From Sabethes cyaneus (taxonomy: Eukaryota > Arthropoda > Insecta > Diptera > Culicidae), in contig NC_071354.1 in NCBI RefSeq assembly GCF_943734655.1, forward strand, positions 43,501,744-43,565,743: 64,000 bases of DNA, given 5' to 3'. Shown piece after piece: positions 9,426-21,682 of this stretch (positions within the stretch are counted from its first letter, which is position 1; the number at the start of each line of letters is the position of its first letter). The notes below the pieces were generated by a model that searched no databases, had not been told where the DNA came from, and worked only from the letters and a program-made list of their open reading frames with translations. Both the position numbers and the translations under genes were made by a program.

Positions 9426-12400
9426 AAAGTGATTTCTGCAGGGAGGGCTGCCCTCCCTCGTAGTGGCCGGCCCTTCGCGGTTTGCGCTTATCTCTCCTTG
9501 AATCGTCAATGAAAAGTCATAAAATATTTTTCACGGAATTATACTAACAGGTCACTATGCGAAATGTTTTTTTTTTGCAAATTGTCCCTTATGTTTATAC
9601 TGTTTCTATGGCAAACGACGTTATGCCAAGCAGCATTATGCGAAGTGACTTTTGTTAAATGGGTGGTCGTGGTTCTCATTGTATTGTGATGAAACAATGA
9701 TTGACTCGAGGGAGTATTCGTAAAAAAGTTAAATTTTGTAAATTAAGCCTAACGTCCATTATGCCTAATCTCCGTATGACTATCGTCCATATGCCTAACG
9801 TCACACATCCTGTTCTCATGTGTATGATCGTTTTTCATCCACTATATGTGGTCAGGTCATCACAAAATTAATATCAAAATAAGCAGAAAACTAGAATCAA
9901 AATCTGAAATAAAGAAATAAGTTTTTTTTTCAAAATTTTTAGCCTTCTATATCTCCTCAAAAATTAGTCTTGAGCCAAAATGGGATCAATATGTGCGGAA
10001 GGTGGTGGAAGGTGTACGTTTCTTCGTATCCAAAAACTTATATTAAGTTCAACATAAATAGGGGAGATGCAAATTTGATCATTCACCTATTCTTCCGCTT
10101 TTAGCATAACAGTTCCATGTATATAGGTTGCTCTGTAGAACATGGGACTGTTGTGCGAAAAGCGGGGTATTTCATTGCTCCATAGAACTCTAATTTAGAG
10201 CGGCTCAGTTAGTCCCTTAACTCGAATATACGAGTATCTCTTATCCTTAGATTTAATAAAAATGTGCACGGTTCAGTGATCTTTCCGAATTGCTTTGAAG
10301 TACTAGGTAGATAACTTTTATGAAAGAAACAAGAAGCATTTTACCTAATTAATTAACTTGTAACCTATTGTAAAATATAATAACCATAAACACATCAATT
10401 AAGATAACTTCTTCTGATTCGTAGTATTTTCTATTCGATACAAATGGGGTTATCTAACCTAGCTTTCAAGACATTATACCCACCCGCTGATCAAACAACG
10501 AAGTGATGCTGGTGAAAAACTTCTGATAAGCTTGCCAGTAAGCATCATAGTACCCTCATTGAACGGAGTTCCGCTTCAAAAGCTTTTCCGACGCTTTGCG
10601 AGATAACGATAGCGAGAGACAAAGGGGAAAAGGGACATGATTATTATGCCAGAACCGGGCAGCACTCAAAGCTAATCGTCGTAATTGACTTCCTACCGAG
10701 ACAGTTGCCTTGAGCAAGGAAGTGCAACTGATGCTCGGTGGCTTTGTGCGGTCGGTTCCGTGACCTACAAGTGATGTTGTGATAGCTGTAACTATGCCGT
10801 GTACACGTACGTTTGCATTCTTCGTTGATTCATCATTGAAAGTCTATTAGTCAAACATCGTTGAACCATATTTTATTAAAAACAATCTGAGCTTAAACAG
10901 TAGGAACTTCAAACTGGAAATGCTTTCAATTTTGAAAATCATTTTATTGTTGAAGATTTCAGGAAATGAGATAAATTTTTATCAGAATGTTTCAACTCAG
11001 TGACAACAGCGGCATAGTTCAGCCGACTTCGACTTCTTCCACCGACTGTCGGAAAAATCGACAACACGCCGGATATGGTTAATCGTCATAATTTACGCGC
11101 TTAAAGCGAACGATTCGTCGTCAGGCAGCGAGATTAAAGATAGACACGTCTGTCGGTGCATGTCATGTTTTCTTCAAAGTAAGAAGAAAAAAAATCCGAT
11201 GAGCGAGTGAATGAGTGGAATGTAAACGGAATGTTTCAAAATCGACATCGTTTCTGTGTATTTAGACTTTAAGTACGAGAATATTACGTACATCTTATAC
11301 TACTGGTTTGTTGAGGGGAACGTGGATAACACTCTGTAAATACAGTCGCTCTCCGGCGAGTCCGCCGTATTATAGCTTGGACAGGTGCGGCAGTTCCAGT
11401 AGTAGTATGGCGAATGAAGGTGACTGTATGCCACGATAGCAACAGCGTTGTGGTGCATCGAATGAAGTGAATTTTTTTTTATTAAAACGTCTCAGTAACT
11501 TCTGATAATAGTGGGATGAAGTAACCATAATCTCACAATAGTACAAACCAGTTTTTTTCTTCACAGCAACGATAGTGCAGTTTAACGCGTTAAGTACCTA
11601 TGTATATTCTTTTTCTAAGTGGTATTCCTTGAAGATGTGAAGTGAAGAATTGCATGCAGAAAAGACAAGTATACGGAAAAGTACAACTGTAGTTTAGTCT
11701 GAATTAGCCACGTGTGGCAGAAGTGCTGACATTTGGCGCGAGATTTTTCTGTACCGGGGACCGTTTAAGCGATCGATATTATGGCAGCAACCGGAAATTC
11801 TATAGAAATTGGACAATCTGAGCAGGTAATTATCAACACTGTTGTAATCTGGTTTTAATGAGGATAACTTCATTGTGACCATTAATGCTAGAGAGCTGAA
11901 GGTATTAATTAGACAATTAGTTTTCAGAATTAATGTTTGATTTTATCACCAACAATAATTTTCAAAACGGTGTAACTTGTTTTACATGCTGAGCAACATT
12001 CAAACGTTGCTATTTTTAGGAGCTAAAAGTGAAAGCTGTAAATGTGACCATCTGCGAATGCGTTTTTGTTTAGTGTGATTGTACTCGAAGAGTTGTAAGG
12101 TGTATGTAATTCAATTTACCAATTGATTTTTAGATATCTTCTTATATTGATTAATCTCAAAGTGAATATTTGAATAGATTTTAGACAGTCTTGCACACTG
12201 CACAGGTTTCGACAATAAAGCATTTCCAAAGAACGCATGTGAGGTGCGTTAAACTAGACTGTATTCGTAGAAATTTTATCAATAATTTCACACAAATTTG
12301 AATGACAAATCTACGAAACTTTTAGATGGCTTTCTCGATAGACTCGATAATACAGTGCATTGTTTTATTTTCAATTCGGTGCCAGATTTGCAACTGTTCT

Positions 12401-13060
12401 TTAAATTCGCTCATTTCAATGTTTATATTTGACTTTCCTTTTAATTTAGTTGTTTTACTTTGTTTGAATTTTATTTTTCTTTCAACTTATGTTCCAATTT
12501 CCGCTTATTTAAAGCAGTAGGAAGAAGAGTTGAAAGTAGAAAGCTAAGAGTTGAGTAATATAACAACATGAAAAATTATAGAGAGCAATCTCAGACAACA
12601 CAGACATCAATACACAATATTAATCTTCGTGAAACGTATTTTCTGAGCGTTTTCGTGTTCTGATGCAGAATAAAAATACATGCGGTGTTTTTTTCGCAAG
12701 AAGCTGAAGCCACCGGTAGCCCGCTCTAGAGGCGAATGACGCATATTGATGCGAATAAATTGGACTAAAACTACGCGTCCGACAAAAACTGCAATTGTAA
12801 GTGGGTACCTATTTATTAAAATTGTTGTACAAAATGGGTTGAAGGGTCCCAGAGTTTCACGAAAATAGACATTCGAACATGTTAGACTAGCATTCTATCA
12901 GATGGAATTCATGGATCGAAGAAAATCAGTACATGGTGGTTGACAGGATGAACGGAGGTGGCCCCTGACAAGAAGAGGTTTGGGAAAATGGAAATAGGCC
13001 TTTGTTGGGAAGTAAAGAAGCGTATGGTGCGAGGAATGGTAATTAGATGAACTGGAAAAT
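9426..13060. other. long stretch without a recognised gene
   Basis: No conserved protein motif was found. Around 9745-9810 short phrases like ATGCCTAACGTCC repeat, probably a degraded dispersed repeat. 10490-10830 is more GC-balanced and less repetitive but shows no convincing open frame. Small frames at 11370-11564 (-), 11694-11882 (-) and 12326-12520 (+) lack support. Confidence 0.35.
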
Positions 13061-13089
13061 TTTGACATATGCGTCAAAAATATATCGAA

Positions 13090-13195
13090 AGTGCAATGAC
13101 AGGTGACAGGTGGGATCTCAACCCACAGTCTTTCGGTTGGTACCCGAAGACTTTTTGTGTAAAGCTACCGTTACCCGTTTATATTGATCCCATAT
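13090..13195 (-). repeat. possible tRNA-derived SINE fragment
   Basis: On the minus strand there is a B-box-like GGGTTGAGATCCC (near 13110) preceded by a GGTAGCTTT A-box-like stretch at tRNA-like spacing. It does not fold as an intact tRNA. It may be a SINE head; moderate to low certainty. Confidence 0.35.
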
Positions 13196-13596
13196 ATGTA
13201 TCACACGCTTCCTCACCGACGGTAATTATTTTTAGACTAGTTGAGCCCGAATCTTACGATCCGGAAAATATAAATGTCTGTTCAGAATTCCGAAAACTGC
13301 GTATACATTCCATTCGCCAGTGTTTAATGTTTGTATTAGTTCTTTGAGTTCTTATATTGCATAATATAGCTCTAAGATGTTGTACATAAAAGAGTCATAG
13401 CCGGAAACTGAAACAAATAGTTTTTATGGTCGTATTGGATTTTATTTAACTGAATAAAAACTTCTGGCTGTTTGCAACATTTATGTAGTCTGATTAGAGC
13501 AAAATGCTGCTTAGAAAATTCTTGATCGTTTGCTATTATTAACTCATTTTTTAAAATTTTGCGACTTGGTCCGGTCTGATTTAACACCGACCATAT

Positions 13597-14345
13597 GATA
13601 TCGCGACAAGCAATCGAGTTGAGCAGGCGAGTCGAGCAATCGAATCAAGCAATCGAGCCCAGCAGTTGGGTGGAGCAGTCGAGTCGAACAGTCAAGTCGA
13701 GCAGTCAAATCGAGCAGTCAGTCGAGCAGTTAAATCAAGCTGTTCAGTCAAGCAGTCCGGTCGAGCAGTTGAGCCGAGCAGTCGAGTCAAGCAGTTGAAT
13801 CGAGTGATCGAGTCGAGCAGTCAAGTCGAGCAATTAAATCGAGCAGCTAAGTCGAGTAGTCTAGTCGAGCAGTTGAATCAAGTAGTCTAGTCGACCAGTC
13901 GAATCAAATGGTTTGGTCGAGCAGTCGGGTCAAACGGTTAAGTCGAACAGTTGAGTCGAGCAGTTCATTCGTGCAGTCGAGTTGAGCAGTTCATTCGAGC
14001 AGTCGAGTCGAGTAGTCCAGCAGAGCAGTTGAGTCGAGTAGTTCAGTCGAGCAATCGAATCGAACAGTCCAGTCGAGCAGTTCAATCGTGCAGTTAAGTC
14101 GAGCAGTCGGGTCAAGCAATTGTGTCAAACAGTCGAATCGAGTAGTCCACTCGAGCAGTTAAATCGAGCTGTTCAGTCAAGCAGTCAAGTCGATCTGTCC
14201 AATCAAGCAGTTGAGTCGAACAGTCTAATCGAACAGTTCAGTTGAGTAGCCCAGTCGAGCAATCAAATCGAGCAGTCTAATCGACCAGTACAGTCGAGCA
14301 GTCTAGTCAACCAGTTGAGCAATCGAGCAGTCCAGCAGTCGACCA
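13597..14345 (+). repeat. ~10-bp tandem array (GTCGAGCAGT-type)
   Basis: About 75 imperfect decamer units with phrases such as GAGCAGTCGA and GAATCGAGCAG. The variation between units shows it is old or mutating. Open frames over it (SSRVEQS-type, both strands) are by-products of the period. A related array runs in the opposite orientation from about 63745 to the window end, and both share the same flank. Confidence 0.9.
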
Positions 14346-14500
14346 GTGAGGTGACTGAAAATACAACCCATTGCTACAAAAGCATGGCGTCCTGTCAGGG
14401 ACCTGTTTTTAGTTACCGATAAGCCTCTTATGACGTCCTGTCAGAGACCTGGTTTTCGGTACAGACATAAGCCTCTTATATAAATTGATAATAAAAAATA
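14346..14500 (+). repeat. flank shared with the right-hand decamer array
   Basis: Contains GTGAGGTGACTGAAAATA, then two copies of a unit with GACGTCCTGTCAG and AAGCCTCTTAT. The reverse complement of the same block is at 63370-63745 beside the other array. The array and flank therefore belong to one dispersed repeat family. Confidence 0.75.
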
Positions 14501-15190
14501 ATTTATGTTTCAAATAAACCGTTTATTTAAATTCTAAACGTTTACGTGTGGTGTTTCATTTTACCCCGTGTAGCAGGTTAAAATATTTGCTTCTCATATG
14601 CTAAAATGGCTAAAATACAAAACAAAAAAAAAAGGATTCTACATAGATTAGTTTATTGTCACTGAGAACCAAATAATTACCTGATGTAAAATTATAAGAC
14701 AAATATTACCAAAAACACTAAATCGTGTTTGAAAGCGTTAAATTTATGAATGGCAAAAAGTAAACAAAAGCAAGTAGTGCGTAAAGTCACTTCGATCTTC
14801 CGTTTATGACAATCAGAAGGTGCGTTTAGGGGACCTGTTCAGTGAAAAAAAATCAGGAAACAATTTATTATTTCCGATGAACATTTTCACTCCCGTTTCA
14901 ACTTACCCCGCATTTCAGCTTACCCCGGTATATCATATGCAGAAATTCTATCTTACCTGTAGCATTTTGTTTACTGCAGAAAAACATAAATACATAAATC
15001 GACTTTACTCAGAATGATTCAATCTGCTAATCCGGGACAATCACGTAAAATCTGAGACGTCTGATCAGTCTAGTCTAGGTTCGGAGGAAGCAAGTTACTT
15101 TTTTTTGTATGTCAGAAGGACATTGGGTTAAAAGGCCACTGCGACAGTCTGAGCAAGTTACTTACTTATTTAGCTGACCTTAAGTTTTAT
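14501..15190. other. repeat-like DNA, no gene
   Basis: Holds phrases TTACCCCG near 14560, 14905 and 14925. A stretch near 15100-15150 (GGACATTGGGTTAAAAGGCCACTG) resembles 5080-5115, a dispersed repeat. No coding motif was recognised. Confidence 0.35.
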
Positions 15191-15375
15191 GTCAAGGCCT
15201 GCATAACGTTATTCTTACATCTAACTCGTTCGGAGGCAGCTGGTCTCCAGTTCCGCGGGCACCTGGTCTTCCTTCCGGATACAAAGTGAAAACCATTTTT
15301 GCAAGACAGTTGTCCGGCATTCTAGCAATATGTTCTGCCCCACGTATTCTTCCAGCTTGGGATCATTCAATAATG
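15190..15375 (-). pseudogene. LINE 3' end fragment (RT ORF C-terminus)
   Basis: Read on the minus strand it gives a GRIRGAEHIARMPDN-type sequence followed by TLYPEGRPGARGT, resembling the WAGHVVRMPDDSA tail of the endonuclease-RT LINEs elsewhere in this window (31080, 39590, 54103). Only the tail is present, as expected for a 5'-truncated insertion. Confidence 0.6.
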
Positions 15376-15587
15376 ACCTCCATTGCTTATGAGGGGGAGG
15401 GGGGTGTCAATTTTGTGACAGATTGTGACAAAGGGGGGAGGGGGTCTAGGCAAATGTAACAGCCGTCGAAAAAAATTGCATTTTCATCAAAAGGCAGCAA
15501 AAATATGTTTCTCAGTAAGGGGTCGGACACTCAGCACATTGTGCCGCGGCACTCCAAAGATATCAAGCGGCACACCTTCAGTTTAAT

Positions 15588-15670
15588 TTGGTTTAGGTAT
15601 ACGGCTTTTGCAGTCCACGAAATGATTTTAAATGATTTCGTGGACTGCAAAAGCCGTATACTTAAACCAA
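15588..15670. repeat. near-perfect inverted repeat with 36-bp arms
   Basis: Arms 15588-15623 and 15635-15670 differ at one position and are separated by 11 bases. Such a short-loop palindrome could form a cruciform or hairpin RNA. No terminal motif or target duplication was recognised. Confidence 0.75.
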
Positions 15671-16629
15671 ACACTGTTCACAGTCGAAACCAGTAAAATA
15701 CTTCAGTTTAATTTTACATATGAAATGGGAGCACTGCCAGTTGTCAAAATCATCTCGCATGGTTGCCAGATCTATCAGATTATAACGAATTTAACAAATC
15801 TCGCAGTTCGGCACTTTCGGTACAGCATCGGCACAGTTCGGCTCGTTTTAAACATAAAAACGGCTTTGCCGAGTGACCGACCCCGCGGTTTCTCAGTCAT
15901 TCATCACTCATCGTTTTATTCCGATTTTCGAACTTATCGTTCCAGCTGACGGCACTTGAAAGTCAGGCACAATTTGTCAATGTTAACTAGATAGACCACA
16001 TTGAAGGATATATGTAACTCAGTTTCAGTTCATTTGCAATCAAAGTTTCTAGTTTTTTACTAAATATTGGATAGAAAAGTACAATGAACTCTAAAAGCTA
16101 TCGTCCCGATGTAGTGAAACCTGCTTCGACGACGCAGATTGAAGCTTGTTTTGAAGCGGAGCCGTGCTACTTCAATTGAAACCATAGCTTCATTTCTTGA
16201 TTGATTTGTAACAATTTGCAATTGAATGCTATTAGAGCCCTTGTTCGCAGTTATTGTTTGTTATTAATTGTTATTTTCTATATTTGTTTTAATCATACAC
16301 TAACTCTTAAAAGGTAAAGCTATTTTCATAAACTTTTTACTTTCAACACGCTTTTCATTTTTATTTTGAGTTTATGCGACGTCCAAAGAGGGGGGGGGGG
16401 GGGGTAGGTTGAGTTTTGTGACACAATCGGACAGAGAGGGGAGAGGGGGGGGGGGTCTAAAAAAGCAGAAATTTGGTGGACGTCATATTTGAATTGTAAC
16501 CTTTGGCAACTTTCTGAATGCTGGATTCGTCGCACAGTGGGACAGTCAGTAAAACACATATTAGACATTGTCGTTAGTGACACTATAAAAATGAGTTATT
16601 GTAAAGAATGATGAGAAAAGATTTTTTTA
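15671..16629. other. no recognised gene; G-rich tracts
   Basis: Two long G tracts occur at about 16390-16405 and 16440-16453, with similar GGGGAGGGGG at 15390-15440. The minus-strand frame 16326-16583 is a proline-rich artefact of these tracts. Confidence 0.35.
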
Positions 16630-17043
16630 AATTTTAGTTTGGTTGCAAGAATCGGGTGCTTCGAGTACCGATAGAATGCGACATGTTCTTGGATTCATTG
16701 TTCAAAGAGTCGAATTGCTAGAAGCCGAAGAAACAGCTCAAAGAAGACGTTACGAGATTGTGCTCAGAATTTTACAATCGCTGAAACAAAGCAAATAGAA
16801 CACAATGCGTATATGAAGCCATAAAAAACTGGTTGAATTTTGATGTATTTCACTGATAATGATGTGAAAATAGGAAGATCGAATTGGCTGGAACGGAATA
16901 AAAAGCGTAGAGTGACACAGTTGAGACAACAAGGGACGTCGAAAGAGTTAGCATATGCTACACGAATGAATGCTCGTGCGAGGGACATGGAGACGCTGCC
17001 AAGCTTATGCAAGCAGAGTTACAAAAAACACCCACACGAGTAA
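16630..17043 (+). CDS. unrecognised coding-like segments
   Basis: After a pyrimidine-rich stretch and AG at 16638-16639, a frame reads RMRHVLGFIVQRVELLEAEE and RRRYEIVLRILQSLKQSK, then a stop at 16796-16798. This is helical and charged like a real protein. A second frame at 16840-17043 reads NWLERNKKRRVTQLRQQGTS and is also basic and helical. The two could be exons or parts of a degraded gene, perhaps a transposon-borne DNA-binding protein. I do not recognise the family and assign no function. Confidence 0.3.
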
Positions 17044-17217
17044 GAAAAACTCTAGACCAACATGTTAAAAGGGCTTATGTGCAAATGAAAGATTCTCTTC
17101 GTCTTTCTTCTCTTCCGTTTACTAGCAGCTTAGCACTCTTATGATGGCATTTAGGGCCAAAATTGGTCATGAAAACCGGTATAAGAGTACAATAAAACTC
17201 ACATTGTTGCTTGGGAT

Positions 17218-17428
17218 GCCACTATTGCGAGATATTTGACACACATAAATTTGGGACTCACCAATTATTTTAGTTCCTGTGAATTCTGGTTCTACTAATA
17301 TTCCTGGAATTTAGAGAACTCCATAAACTATTTTTGATATGCAAAATATTAGACTGAGAACCTAAAACATTCAGGACAAAACGATAGCATCCCAAATTTA
17401 TGCGTATCAAATATCTGGCAATAGTGGC
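17218..17428. mobile_element. MITE with ~40-bp TIRs, copy 1
   Basis: The left end GCCACTATTGC-AGATATTTGA-ACATAAATTTGGGA is mirrored at the right end by TCCCAAATTTATGCGTATCA and GGCAATAGTGGC. A second copy lies at 56909-57125. No coding capacity. The target duplication is unclear. Confidence 0.65.
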
Positions 17429-17861
17429 TTCGCGTGACGAGTGTACCGGTACAACAATCCGCTCGGCTAAACTAACGTCCCGGTAGTAAAATGAACAGAT
17501 CAGCATCCAGGGCAAAGCACCATTTGCAGCTGAAAAGTCAAAAATCATGGTTGGTGACATACCTTGTGGGGGTGCATGGAAAGCTTTGAGGTAGCAAATT
17601 TATATATTTTAGGATAACAACTATGTGTAAGCTCGACTATCTGAACAATCTTAGACAAAACTAAGGCAAACTTGTAATGGTTTGGTACCTTTACGTTGTA
17701 TCGGGATGCTGAATATAAGCATACTGTCGATAATTGTTAACGGTGGGTACCATACAATTGTTCTAGCGTTATCAAAACGTTAGCATTCAGACCAGTTTTG
17801 AACCCCATTGAATATCTTTTGAGGTCATTTCAAAACTATAATAGTAAATCATTCGATTTTT

Positions 17862-17934
17862 ATTAATGTATTTTGAAACGATGGTTCTACAATTGATGAA
17901 GGGATGTAGAACCATCGTTTCAAAAAACATTAAT
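17862..17934. repeat. hairpin with 30-bp arms
   Basis: Arms 17862-17891 and 17905-17934 are complementary apart from one base, around a 13-base loop. The right 17 bases of the left arm plus the loop (GAAACGATGGTTCTACAA onward, 17875-17904) recur as a direct repeat at 18240-18269. Confidence 0.75.
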
Positions 17935-18369
17935 ATATATGTATGACTGCATTTCAAGGTCAAGACTAAAAACTTGAGATTAGTCTATTCGATTTTTAAT
18001 CAAAATGACTTAAACCGAGCTGTGGTAAAAAATAGTCAGCAGTCAAAAGAGGAATATTTGAGAAATTGTTAATTTTATCCCGCACAGATTGAAACAGTTC
18101 ATCAAGAATGTAGATGGTCCTGCAAGGTAGTAGTAAGGATATGTATTTCAAAATAATACTTAACTGTCCGAATACTTTTTTTACTGCATTTGTAGGCAGC
18201 ACAACTAACTTTGTAACATTACAATGTTAATATTTTTTTGAAACGATGGTTCTACAATTGATGAAGGGACGGTAGGGGAAAGAAATGGAAAATTTTTTTT
18301 GGTGAAGGAGGAGGGGGAAGAGCGGAAAGGAAGGGGGGGGGGGGGGGTATTGGTAGCTATGCTTGACAA

Positions 18370-18545
18370 GTAGTCATTTTGACTCCTACCTTTTGTCCAA
18401 TGCTGGAAGGTGCATGAGTCGAATCAAGCTGTAATCTGAGATTACAACCGGATTCGAACTCACAACACCCTCCAGGGCATGTGGTTCGCTGGTACTTGTA
18501 CCTTTGAACCATAGAGGCGCTGGACAAAAGGAGACCGCAAAATCC
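18370..18545 (-). repeat. tRNA-derived SINE
   Basis: On the minus strand an A-box-like region (CTATGGTTCAAAGG, near 18508) precedes a B box GAGTTCGAATCC (near 18455) at tRNA-like spacing. CTTTTGTCCA occurs near both sides. A shorter relative lies at 30985-31080. The family name was not recognised. Confidence 0.6.
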
Positions 18546-18780
18546 ACTTCTCAAGGATAGCGACGCGTTTTTGGTTGGGTTATCGACACATATTGTGCCG
18601 CTTCCTGCATCAATTGCAGATTACCACCGAGCGAGAAGTTTTAATCTAACTACTATTTACTTTCAGGACGACGACACTATGCCGGCCCTTACGACTTGCA
18701 AGGTACTGCACGTGACGCTGTTCGTCTGTCAGCGTATGTTAGCCGCGTTTCTCAGCGCAGTTTTTCGAGGGAAGGCCCCG

Positions 18781-18846
18781 TTCCTATGTAATAGACTAAT
18801 CTCAAGTTTTTAGTCTTGACCTTGGAATGAGTCTATTACATAGGAA
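18781..18846. repeat. 66-bp element with 17-bp inverted ends
   Basis: TTCCTATGTAATAGACT at the left is exactly mirrored at the right. The centre (AATCTCAAGTTTTTAGTC) is also found inverted at about 17955-17990, showing a shared dispersed sequence. Confidence 0.65.
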
Positions 18847-18860
18847 GGTAGAAGGTTTAA

Positions 18861-19061
18861 CGGGAAGCTAGCAGTCATTAATTTTTTTCGGAGAGCCCAA
18901 TTTCAGAAGCAGTTTTTGGGCTCAAAAGCGGGGTTCTGTTTATAGAAATGTATTCACTGCATTTTTCTTGCCAATCTGAACACAGCGAATATATTTCCAT
19001 AAACAAAATTTTTGTTTCAAACAAAAAAACTACTTTTGTATGGATGACGACTAATTTCACC
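18861..19061. mobile_element. TTAA-flanked MITE, copy 2
   Basis: Diverged copy of the element at 5259-5469. TTAA at 18857-18860 on the left; the right flank is TTAT (19062-19065), consistent with one mutation of the original duplication. Confidence 0.65.
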
Positions 19062-19399
19062 TTATTGCTAATGGCAGTAGAGGATGAATTCTTTAAGGAG
19101 CAAAGGCCCTCATTTTATTAGGAAGAGACCCGATCAAATGAAAATAACAAATTTATAACAGAATGAGTTCTAAATAACAAATTTTTTATAACTCCGTGTT
19201 CGGAACGCTCCTGACCAAATTTTGTGATTGAATAACACGCCTTCGTCTACCCGATTAAGTGCAGGTCCTCTTCTAGCAGTGTCCACGTTTCATGTCTATA
19301 GTGGTCACTCGTTACTCGTTAGATAACACTTTTAACTGCAACGTTGAAAGATCATCTTCTTGGTAAAGTCCCCTCCGAGATTCGAATGGGTTCAGAAAT

Positions 19400-19860
19400 C
19401 CACCCGAAATTCTCACTCAACACTGCCACTGGATCCTATTCATCGCAGTCATGATAAGTCTAGTAAGCTTCTCCCCAAAGCAAAAAAGGGTTTTCCATAG
19501 GTTTTGTCGGTTTACACTATCATATGCGGTTTTGAAATCAACGAATAGGTGACGCTTGGGAACTCGGAATATGCGGCACTTTTGAAGGATCTGCTGCAAG
19601 GTGATGATTTGGTCCACAGTAGAACGACTTTCCATGCAGCGACAGTCGATGAAAGATGACTTGTGAAAGCACTTTGTAGGCAGGATTCAAGATAGTGATC
19701 ACTCGATAGTTCTTCCAATGCAGCTTATCGCCTTTCTTGTAGATAGGCCAAATAACCCCCTCTTTTCATTCGTTCTTTTTCGTGCTGGCTAACTTTTCCG
19801 GCCCCATTTTGTTAATCAAACGAAGCAAACCATTTCTAATTTGTTTGGACAAGGAAACGC
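19400..19860 (-). pseudogene. LINE reverse transcriptase fragment
   Basis: On the minus strand: IWPIYKKGDKLHWKNYRVI (19760-19700), then with a frameshift MESRSTVDQIITLQQILQK and FVDFKTAYDSVNRQNLW (19635-19480). The last carries the catalytic Asp of RT motif A. Stops and shifts show it is dead. It matches the RTE/CFDP2-like family of the other fragments. Confidence 0.8.
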
Positions 19861-21682
19861 GTTCACTCGTTTTCTGTCGTTACAACGGAAATAAAAAGAG
19901 TCATTACATGTAATTGGTGTAAATATTAGGGTCATAAAAAGTATATTTTTTATTTTTATGAATTTTGAAAGTACACTGATATCGGTTTTTACACGAAGGA
20001 TACATTTCGCTTAATTCAAAACAGCATAAATTACAAAATTTACGTTAAAACGAGTAAGAGTGTGCAGCATTTGCTAGCTGAATATTTTTACTATTCAACT
20101 AATTGACTAATTAACAGCTAAATACCATGCAGTTGTGGTTAAAGGTTATGGGTGTTTAAAAAGTTTTATTGGAACATTACAGTTTTCATTTGCTTTTTCT
20201 AAGTGCTCATCGTGGTAAACAAAGACGTAGTCTTCCGTCAAATGATTTTAATCCGATGGTGTACTTTTTGACTAGCTTGCGTTTCACTTTTTCCGCAATT
20301 TCATTTTAAGTTAAGTAGACATTAACTACTCATAGTGGAACGATATTCGGATGCTGTTACTGTCACTAAAATCGAGCAAACATGCAACGAACGGCTGAAT
20401 TAGCAGTTCGCAGTTTCACACCAACCACGCAATGTGCAACCGTGTGGTTTGGCTTGGTGTCTGTCGAATGTTGCAATGTTGCTGTAGCTTTCACTGATTT
20501 GTATTTGTTTTCGCAGTTCCCAGTTGCTTAATTCGGCGAAAAAAAACCGCGTGAGTTAATTACTATGCCACTCACGAAGCTTATTTAGCCGGCTAGGCCT
20601 GCACTCCGCTTAATCGGCCCGCATGAGTAAGTAGTACCTATAGCTAAAGTTTTCGATAGTTCACGTAACGGCTCCCGTTGGTGTTCGTATCAAGGTTGGA
20701 AAAATAAATAACATAACTGTATTATTTACCTAAGCTTTTGTTTGTTTGCCTGGTTTCGGTTTAACGCTAATATTGGTAGACCGTTTGAATTAGGTTTAGT
20801 TAGATTATATTTCCTATTTTAAGTTTCCATATGTTGCATATGCGAGTGGCTGCCAGTTCCATCTCTAGATGATGCCTCAATTTGTTACTCAACCCAATTC
20901 TACTTAGACAAAGCAGGAAACTAGGGCGCATAGTATTGCGCAACCAGTTGCCTTTTCCACAAACGTAAGCAGTGGGAAGTTACCTAGTGCATCGATTAGT
21001 GAATTGAATGTTATTTGACAGGAAATGCACAGTGGTCGAGTGTAAGTTCATCTGATCAAACTGGATTTTCCTGCATTTCTCTTCGTACGCTCATTCATAT
21101 GTGAGTTGGTACCTACTTACGTTGCGCTGCAATTGCCTTTGGGCCTGCACGTGCTTTCGCTCGTTACCCGGCCAGCCCCTGCCTGGGGGCGCGAAAAACT
21201 GTGCTGAACAACGGCGTCGTGTAGATGCTGTTCGCGCCTGACAACCGAATGCTAGATCAAAGAAAACAGGGGAAAATCATCAGGTCATTTGAGGCATTTA
21301 CGACTTTCGTCAGTGGTAATTTTATTCGGATTTAAAAATATTTCCTCAAGAGTTTTTTAAAATGAAGCCGATAGCAGCTTAATTTCTACAGATAAGAGCC
21401 AATGATATTGATAACTGGATCTGTACAATCCAGTGATATAACGTAAAACAATAATACAATAGAAAATAGATAGCGCGGTATTTCAATTCAATTCGAACGC
21501 TAATCTTAAATAGCTATTCACGTCAAGTAGATTAAAACCCTAAGTTCAAATGTTTTCTGTCCGTCCATCTTGATTGTTTTATCTGTGCCTGTAAAAATTT
21601 TATGCCTAGCGATATTACAGCAGACTAGGTACTAATACAAGGAAATACTAATTTAAAACTTGTTCTTTGTTTCTATCGTCAG
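19861..21682. other. probable upstream/intronic DNA of the DPP4-like gene
   Basis: No repeat or coding motif was firmly recognised. The initiator exon of the peptidase gene must lie upstream of 21683, here or further left, but it is too short to identify by eye. The last bases before 21683 are a good pyrimidine tract with CAG acceptor. Confidence 0.35.

Noticed and set aside
13595..14115. Ser/Val/Glu/Gln-rich ORFs on both strands
   Set aside because: By-products of a 10-bp tandem repeat without stops; both strands are open in the same place.
16326..16583. Proline-rich minus-strand ORF
   Set aside because: The prolines come from G homopolymer tracts; no other sign of coding.
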